A stretch of 43,363 nucleotides of DNA from Frankia torreyi (lineage in GTDB: Bacteria; Actinomycetota; Actinomycetes; Frankiales; Frankiaceae): the NCBI RefSeq assembly GCF_000948395.1, contig NZ_JYFN01000036.1:1-43363 (forward strand), given 5' to 3'. Positions 38,667 through 43,363 of this stretch are shown one piece after another. The notes beneath the pieces were generated by a model, which saw only the letters and a list, made by a program, of their open reading frames with translations, was not told the origin of the DNA and made no database searches. Both the position numbers and the translations under genes were made by a program. Position 1 is the stretch's first letter. Each line of letters opens with the position of its first letter.

Positions 38667-38966
38667 CTACGGGCGGGTGACGCTTGCCGCCGCCGGACCC
38701 GCCGTGGGGCTCCCGCCGGTCGGGGTGGTTGCCGGACGTTCGGGGACCGGTCGGAAGATCAGGGTGGCGTCGACGTCGCCGTAGTGTTCGGTGAAGAAGG
38801 CGTCCGGCGGCAGGGTGGCGAGCAGGGCGACCAGGTCGCCGATGTCCGCGCCGGGGCGAATGGTCAGTTCGTGGTCGCCGTTGTGGTCGACCCGGGCGAG
38901 GAGCATCGGGTGGTCGTCGCCGGGGGTGCGCCATGCGCCGTGCGCGTCGGACGAGAAGATGGGCAC
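38667..38966 (-). CDS. Hypothetical AICE protein
   Basis: Protein of 99 residues, acidic in the middle (ARVDHNGDHELTIRPGADIG) with a Pro/Thr/Ala tail. No family recognised. GTG 38966 has AAGGAG eight bases upstream, so the gene is probably real. It lies between the excisionase and integrase genes in the order typical of AICE cargo or accessory genes. A 145-base gap with a strong hairpin separates it from the excisionase gene. Confidence 0.62.
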   Translation of the reverse strand: MPIFSSDAHGAWRTPGDDHPMLLARVDHNGDHELTIRPGADIGDLVALLATLPPDAFFTEHYGDVDATLIFRPVPERPATTPTGGSPTAGPAAASVTRP

Positions 38967-39004
38967 AGGTCTCTCTCCTTGTTAAGGCCAAGGGGTGGGG
39001 CTCA

Positions 39005-39045
39005 GGTCCCGGTCGGGTGTTCCAGCACCCGCCGGGACCGTCTTT
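39005..39045 (+). terminator. Plus-strand terminator-like hairpin inside the AICE operon
   Basis: GGTCCCGG (39005-39012) plus CGGGTG (39014-39019) pair with CACCCG (39026-39031) plus CCGGGACC (39032-39039). This makes 14 pairs with one bulged T and a TTCCAG loop. On the plus strand it is followed by GTCTTTT (39040-39046), so it reads as an intrinsic terminator for plus-strand transcription, although all AICE genes here are on the minus strand. Confidence 0.6.
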
Positions 39046-39111
39046 TGGTTTGCCGAGAAGTCGCGCTCGCCCCTGGTGGTCCGCGGGCCGGGGCGTAGGG
39101 GCGTTTGCCGG

Positions 39112-39297
39112 TCATGCGGCGTGTCCCTCGCCGCGCAGCCGGGCGACGAAGGTGACCAGCGCGGCCGAGGGGATGCGCCGCGACCGGCCGATGCGCACGG
39201 ATTCGATGTCGCCGGAGTTCATGAGTTCGTAGATGGTGCTGCGGCTGACGCCGAGGAGTTCCGCGGCCTCGGTAGGAGTGAGCAGGAGCTTGGTCAC
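39112..39297 (-). CDS. xis: Excisionase (MerR-like helix-turn-helix)
   Basis: DNA-binding protein of 61 residues that directs the integrase toward excision. It is a single winged-helix domain of the HTH_17/excisionase type: LLTPTEAAELLGVSRSTIYE, followed by SGDIESVRIGRSRRIPSAAL. GTG 39297 has GGAGAGG four bases upstream. It follows the RepSA-type gene by 33 bases on the same strand, as in pSAM2-like AICEs, where rep, xis and int are expressed together under the Pra activator. Confidence 0.92.
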   Translation of the reverse strand: MTKLLLTPTEAAELLGVSRSTIYELMNSGDIESVRIGRSRRIPSAALVTFVARLRGEGHAA

Positions 39298-39330
39298 GGG
39301 TCCTCTCCGTGGATGTCCAGGGGGTGGGGT

Positions 39331-41034
39331 TCAGGCGGCATCGGGCAGCGGTGGGCCGGTTGCCGGAAGCAGGCCCCCGCCGGCCGCAGCACGAGCGGCG
39401 TCGAGTTGGGCCCGCCAGGCGTGGCGTTGCGCGACGGCGTGCAACAGGAGGTGTTCGCGGCGGGGTGCGGCAGGGTCGCCGGGGCGCAGGAGCTGCCAGG
39501 CGGTGCGATTCGCGGCAGGGTCGCCGGCCGGTCCGTCGCCGGTGTGGCCGAAGGCTTCGAGTTGCTGGCGGATGAACGCGACCCGGTCGTGCCGGTGGTC
39601 GGTAAGGGTTTTGCCGGACCAGCGCCGCGAGACCAGGACGCGCCGGCCGCCGAAGCCGAGGGTTTCCCGCCGGTGGACCTTGCCCTTGCACCGTCCCGGG
39701 ACGAGACCGGGTCGGGCGTTGCGGGGTTGGATGCCGTAGCGCAGCCAGTTCGCGCAGGTCGGGGAGCAGGGTTCGTGGCGCAGGGCGTCGGCGAGCCGGT
39801 CGACGTGGCGTCGTTGCGGGTCGCTGGCGATGTCGTGGCAGGCGTCGAGGCTTTTGGTCAGGTACTTGGTCAGGTAGCCGATCATCCGGCCGGTGGTGGC
39901 CGTGTTCGCGGTCACCCCGTCGGCGCGGAGTTGGGGGCCGAAGCGGACGACGTGGGCGGGTTCGTCGTCCTCGCCGATGCCGTCGAGTGCGTCATCCCAG
40001 GACAGCAGCGGCGCCCCGGTGTCGGGGTCGACGTAGCCGCCGGCGGTGTCGTCCCAGGCGGGTAGCCGGTGGTCGTCGTAGACCGGCCGGTCGGTCGACG
40101 GCCACCAGACCTGGTGATAGGTCGCCGCTGCCACCAGGCGCAGCATCGCCCGGGGCACGGTGCCGCGGATCGCCGCGTGCAGATGCGGCGCAAGGCGCTT
40201 CTGTGGTTCAAGGGCGGCGAAGTACTGGACATCCCAGCCGACCGCGCGGCGCAGGTTCTGCCAGAACCGATCGATCAGCTTCGGGAAGTGGATCGCGTCC
40301 CGCGCCGCCCGCCGGTAGTCGTACGACGCCGGGTCGACCGGGGTTCCGTCCTTGTGCACGTGGCCGTAGCTGTCGCAGGTCAGGGTGAGGAACATCGACG
40401 GCCGCCACACCGTCCCGTCCGCCGCCTCGAAGGTCTGCCCGACGGTGCGCCGGTCGACGGGGAGCCGGGGCAGGTCGGGGGCATCCTGACGCCTCTTCGT
40501 CGAGCGGACACGGCGCGGCCGGTCCCGGTTGTCCGGGGCAGCCTTGCCACGCACACCGAGCGCGGCCAGTTCGTCGTCGACCTGGCCGATCAGCTCGTCG
40601 ATCTCCCCAGCCTGCTCGGTGTCGCCGGCCGCCAGGACGTCGGCGCGGGCCGCTTCGAGGTCCGCGCGCAGGGTCGCCAGGGCTTTGGCGTCGCCGGTCG
40701 GCGGGTCGGGGTCGGGGACCGGTTCGTCGTCGAGGTGCCAGCCGGTCTTGCACTGCGCCATCCGCAGCCGACGCGCTTTCTCCGCACACGGAGGACATTT
40801 CGATGCCAACGTGGCGCCGCAGGGGACAGGGATGATCTGTGTTTCGCCGGTGTCCAGGTTGGTGCGGCGCATCGGCATCGGCCGGATACACACCCCGTTT
40901 TCCACCGCGACGGCTTCGACGACGTGGCGGGCCAGCGGCATCCGCATGCGGGCGGCCCGGGAACCCGGACGCTCACCGCCCCCAGGGGAAGGGACGGGAG
41001 CGGCCGGGTCAGGTCCGAGGGATAGCGCGGTCAC
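39331..41034 (-). CDS. repSA: Rolling-circle replication initiator, RepSA family
   Basis: HUH-type Rep protein of 567 residues that nicks the element's double-strand origin to start rolling-circle replication. A Cys cluster near the N-terminus (C72, C80, C83, C95) suggests a zinc-binding fold. Motif 1 is MFLTLTCDSYG (about 214-224), the HUH motif 2 is PHLHAAI (H284, H286), and motif 3 candidate tyrosines are Y387 and Y391 in YLTKYLTK. GTG 41034 overlaps the TraB stop as GTGA. In pSAM2 the double-strand origin lies inside the rep gene, so an origin within this reading frame is possible, but I cannot locate it by eye. Confidence 0.93.
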   Translation of the reverse strand: MTALSLGPDPAAPVPSPGGGERPGSRAARMRMPLARHVVEAVAVENGVCIRPMPMRRTNLDTGETQIIPVPCGATLASKCPPCAEKARRLRMAQCKTGWHLDDEPVPDPDPPTGDAKALATLRADLEAARADVLAAGDTEQAGEIDELIGQVDDELAALGVRGKAAPDNRDRPRRVRSTKRRQDAPDLPRLPVDRRTVGQTFEAADGTVWRPSMFLTLTCDSYGHVHKDGTPVDPASYDYRRAARDAIHFPKLIDRFWQNLRRAVGWDVQYFAALEPQKRLAPHLHAAIRGTVPRAMLRLVAAATYHQVWWPSTDRPVYDDHRLPAWDDTAGGYVDPDTGAPLLSWDDALDGIGEDDEPAHVVRFGPQLRADGVTANTATTGRMIGYLTKYLTKSLDACHDIASDPQRRHVDRLADALRHEPCSPTCANWLRYGIQPRNARPGLVPGRCKGKVHRRETLGFGGRRVLVSRRWSGKTLTDHRHDRVAFIRQQLEAFGHTGDGPAGDPAANRTAWQLLRPGDPAAPRREHLLLHAVAQRHAWRAQLDAARAAAGGGLLPATGPPLPDAA

Positions 41035-42611
41035 GCGGCATCGTCGAGCCGGTCGAGGGGATCGGGGGCATCGTCGGGGTCGTGGCCGCTGAAGGCGTCG
41101 AGATCAGGCACCCAGCCGCCGGCCGCCGCCGGTCGGTAAGTGTGCACGGTGCGGGTGATCTCGTCGTCGTCGATGAGCGCGGCCCGGACCCGGATGGGGT
41201 CGGGGTTGCCGTCGTGCAGGACGTAGCCGACCCCGGGCAGGGACAGCGGGATCTCCTCGGCGCGGGCGCCCCGGTCCCGGGCACCAGAACCAAGGACGAG
41301 GTCGGCCTGGTCGGGTTCGGTCATCCGCAGCGCCACCCGCACCGGGAACAGATCCCGGAACGGCAGCACCTCCTTACGCGGGTCCTGCACCGCGGCCAGG
41401 ACCACCACCCCGGGCGCCCGGCCCTGCGACAGCAGCAGCGGCAACGCCGCCCCGATCCGCTTCTTCAGCTCCCGGTCGGTCACGTACGCGGTCAGCGAGG
41501 CGATCTCGTCGACCACCAGAACGATCAGCGGCTCTGTGGTCGTCGGAGTGTGTAGCCGGGTCACACCGGACAGCCGGGCGGTCCGGTCCTGCATCACGGT
41601 CACGGCGTCGTCGAGGAGAGCGGCGATGGTGTCCGTGGTGGTGGCAAACCGGGTGAACATCGCCCGGCCGAAGGCCAGTTCCATCCCGCCCTTCGGGTCG
41701 CACACCCACAGCTCCACCAGCCCCGCCCGTACCGCCGGGCCGAGGCCCCGCAACGCCGACCACAGCACCGAGCCCTTACCCGCGCCGGTGGCACCGGCGA
41801 CGAGGACATGCGTCCCACGCACGGGCAGCGTCCAGGGCGATCCGTCCTCGCAGCGGCCCACGGGAATGGCGGACAGTCCGGCGACGAGCCGGGCGTAAGC
41901 GGCGTGGACGGGTCCGCGGTCCGGGTCGACGCCGGCCGCGTCAGGGTCGGCATCGCCCGGACCGCTGCTCATCCCGTCGAGCCGGGCCGGGGTGACAGGA
42001 CGGGCGAGGGTGTCACGGTGGTGGAAGTGCAGCCGGACGAAGCGGAATGTCTCGGCCTGCACCTGGCAGCGCCGGGCCCGGAAGATGTGCCGCAGCGCCT
42101 CGCCCTGCTCCGCCCACTGCTCGGGGGTCTGACCGGGCAGCAGTTCCACCCGCAGCACGTCCACAGCCCGAGTGGAACGGATCGTGCGGATACGCGGGAA
42201 GTACTCGTCGAAGGTCACCTGATCGGCGTTCGAGGTCGGCATGCGGATGGCAAGGTCGGTGTGGACCATCGCCGCTCGCCAGCGCCACCGGTAGACGAAC
42301 GCCAGCCGCGTCCGGCCCCACAGCCAGCGGCCCAGCCAGGAGCACGACCGCGGGTGCAGCCGCGCCCAAACCAGCACCACCACGACCAGCCCGCCGGCCA
42401 GCGCGGCGAGACCGAGCAGTCCGAACCGGTGGACGAACAGCAGCAGCCCGACCACGACCGTGACCGCGACCCGGTGCCGGAAGCACCAGCGGACCGCCAG
42501 CCACAGGCCCTTGCCCGCGACGGCCAGCAGCAGCATCCACAACGGCACCCGCACCTTGTCCGCACGGGTCGGAATGCGCGGCGCCGGCCGGTCACCCCTG
42601 ATTCTGGACAT
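41031..42611 (-). CDS. FtsK/SpoIIIE-type DNA translocase (TraB/TraSA transfer protein)
   Basis: Conjugative transfer ATPase of about 526 residues that pumps double-stranded DNA between hyphae. Two or three membrane helices (about 25-85) anchor it. The motor has Walker A GATGAGKGSV (near 272) and Walker B LIVLVVDEIASL (near 365). A short C-terminal region would carry the DNA-recognition part; it is not a full FtsK gamma domain by eye. ATG 42611 has AGGTGG eight bases upstream; GTG 42623 is an alternative. It is upstream of and overlapping the RepSA-type gene. Known TraB proteins act alone, without a type IV secretion system. Confidence 0.93.
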   Translation of the reverse strand: MSRIRGDRPAPRIPTRADKVRVPLWMLLLAVAGKGLWLAVRWCFRHRVAVTVVVGLLLFVHRFGLLGLAALAGGLVVVVLVWARLHPRSCSWLGRWLWGRTRLAFVYRWRWRAAMVHTDLAIRMPTSNADQVTFDEYFPRIRTIRSTRAVDVLRVELLPGQTPEQWAEQGEALRHIFRARRCQVQAETFRFVRLHFHHRDTLARPVTPARLDGMSSGPGDADPDAAGVDPDRGPVHAAYARLVAGLSAIPVGRCEDGSPWTLPVRGTHVLVAGATGAGKGSVLWSALRGLGPAVRAGLVELWVCDPKGGMELAFGRAMFTRFATTTDTIAALLDDAVTVMQDRTARLSGVTRLHTPTTTEPLIVLVVDEIASLTAYVTDRELKKRIGAALPLLLSQGRAPGVVVLAAVQDPRKEVLPFRDLFPVRVALRMTEPDQADLVLGSGARDRGARAEEIPLSLPGVGYVLHDGNPDPIRVRAALIDDDEITRTVHTYRPAAAGGWVPDLDAFSGHDPDDAPDPLDRLDDAA

Positions 42612-42739
42612 GACAAATACCACCTGATTTCGAGCGCACGAAACGACAGGAGAGAAGGGAAGGAAGCAAGGAAGCGCGGCAGGCGGGCCTGAATTATGGG
42701 AACCCTCTGGGCCGCCGGCCGGAAAAGAGAGTGGTAGTG

Positions 42740-43027
42740 CTATGCGGCGCGTTTCTCCGTCGCCGGGTCTGCTGATTCCTCCGCCTCGAACTGGCGGGTC
42801 TCGCAGGCGTTGAGGTAGTCGTTCACTCCGGCCAGCAGCGCATAAGCGAAGTTGATCTGATCGGTGTTCGGGGTGTCCTGCTTCGCCGAGACGACCAGCG
42901 ACATCCCAGCGGCATCGACGGCCAGGATCGGCCCGCGGTCCGGGTAGGTGTGGCAGGTCACCCGCCAGTCCCCGCCAACGGACAGGCCCACCGACAGGTA
43001 CGACGGCGTCCGCTCTCCGCCGCTCAT
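42740..43027 (-). CDS. Conserved AICE hypothetical protein
   Basis: Protein of 95 residues (MSGGERTPSYLSVGLSVGGD onwards), resembling small unknown proteins encoded next to Pra in streptomycete elements. It has DWRVTCHTYPDRGPILAVDA in the first half and a helical NFAYALLAGVNDYLNACETRQ in the second, ending in an acidic, Ala-rich tail. ATG 43027 overlaps the Pra-like stop (ATGA); the earlier frame start at 43132 is inside that gene. The 128-base gap to the TraB gene shows no other gene. Confidence 0.75.
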   Translation of the reverse strand: MSGGERTPSYLSVGLSVGGDWRVTCHTYPDRGPILAVDAAGMSLVVSAKQDTPNTDQINFAYALLAGVNDYLNACETRQFEAEESADPATEKRAA

Positions 43028-43363
43028 GCCGCGACCGCCGACGCGCGCCGGCCTGACTGGCCCACGGCCACCATCGCCGCCGCCCGAAACGCGAAACCCT
43101 GCCGCGGACGAGACCCGTTGGTGTCCACCCACGGCGTCACCGTCAAACCCTCGAACACCACCGGCCGAAACGGCGTCCCCGGCATCACCTCCGGCGGAAC
43201 CGGCTGCACCTCACCGGTGATCTTCACCTTCACCTCGGCCTGCCGGGCCGCCGGGTCCGCGTCCAACACCCGCACCACCCACACCCGCTCGCCGGTGTCC
43301 TTGTCCCGTGCCTGCACGTCCGGCAGGTTCGCCTTCACCTTGTCATAGTCGTTCGACGCCTCC
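43024..43363 (-). CDS. Pra-like replication/integration/excision activator (5' partial)
   Basis: C-terminal part (at least 112 residues) of a protein matching the actinomycete plasmid replication, integration and excision activator family (Pra of pSAM2). Tell-tale stretches are QARDKDTGERVWVVRVLDAD, KVKITGEVQPVPPE and GTPFRPVVFEGLTVTPWV. The frame stays open to the window edge (EASNDYDKVKANLPD before the internal GTG 43338), and family members start well before this point, so the start lies beyond the window. Pra turns on the rep-xis-int genes in pSAM2 (known), so it probably controls the operon seen here. Its TGA overlaps the next ATG. Confidence 0.85.
   Translation of the reverse strand, partial: EASNDYDKVKANLPDVQARDKDTGERVWVVRVLDADPAARQAEVKVKITGEVQPVPPEVMPGTPFRPVVFEGLTVTPWVDTNGSRPRQGFAFRAAAMVAVGQSGRRASAVAA

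Overview
The window is very GC-rich and its genes use G/C-ending codons almost throughout. It carries an AftD-type arabinofuranosyltransferase, a DUF2510 protein, a HipA-like/DUF3037 pair, an oligoribonuclease gene followed by tRNA-His, and a RepSA/TraB integrative element. This gene set fits a filamentous actinobacterium. A Frankia-like organism is my best guess (inference; no rRNA is present to settle it).

Layout. (1) 5-9068, plus strand: the end of a cell-surface polysaccharide cluster, with GDP-mannose 4,6-dehydratase, a Wzx-like flippase, a GT4 glycosyltransferase and a giant AftD/DUF3367 membrane glycosyltransferase. (2) 9122-12321: a NiCoT nickel/cobalt permease behind a strong palindromic operator candidate, then a secreted GH26-like glycosidase and a bidirectional terminator. 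(3) 12444-15452, minus strand: a probable four-gene unit of Crp/Fnr regulator, degenerate nucleotide-cyclase-like protein, HipA-like kinase and DUF3037 protein. (4) 15724-19583: pirin and Lon are divergent. A MarR-type operator candidate lies before pirin and a HAIR-like (HspR) element before lon. (5) 20019-22296: a membrane-anchored small protein, oligoribonuclease, tRNA-His(GTG) with its terminator, and an orphan NarL/FixJ response regulator. (6) 22640-31244: an aldehyde dehydrogenase, a PEP-mutase-family protein, a polysaccharide deacetylase, a TerD-DUF2510-TerB-like-PH-like-HNH fusion protein, a phospholipase D-like protein and a membrane-anchored SGNH hydrolase. (7) 31693-36433, minus strand: a small unknown protein and a 1435-residue ABC exporter that fuses two half-transporters and has one degenerate ATP site. 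(8) 36744-43363: tRNA-Lys(CTT) with an actinomycete integrative and conjugative element (AICE) beside its 3' end. The order of the element, reading away from the tRNA, is integrase, small Cys protein, small acidic protein, excisionase, RepSA-type initiator, TraB/FtsK-type translocase, small conserved protein and Pra-like activator (cut by the window edge). The rest of the element and attR lie beyond the right edge.

How the genes work together. The left block would build, flip and extend a surface glycan. The AICE genes form a standard integrate/excise/replicate/transfer module. The least understood parts are the Crp/cyclase-like/HipA-like/DUF3037 run, the TerD-HNH fusion protein, and a plus-strand terminator-like hairpin inside the minus-strand AICE operon, which hints at an antisense RNA.
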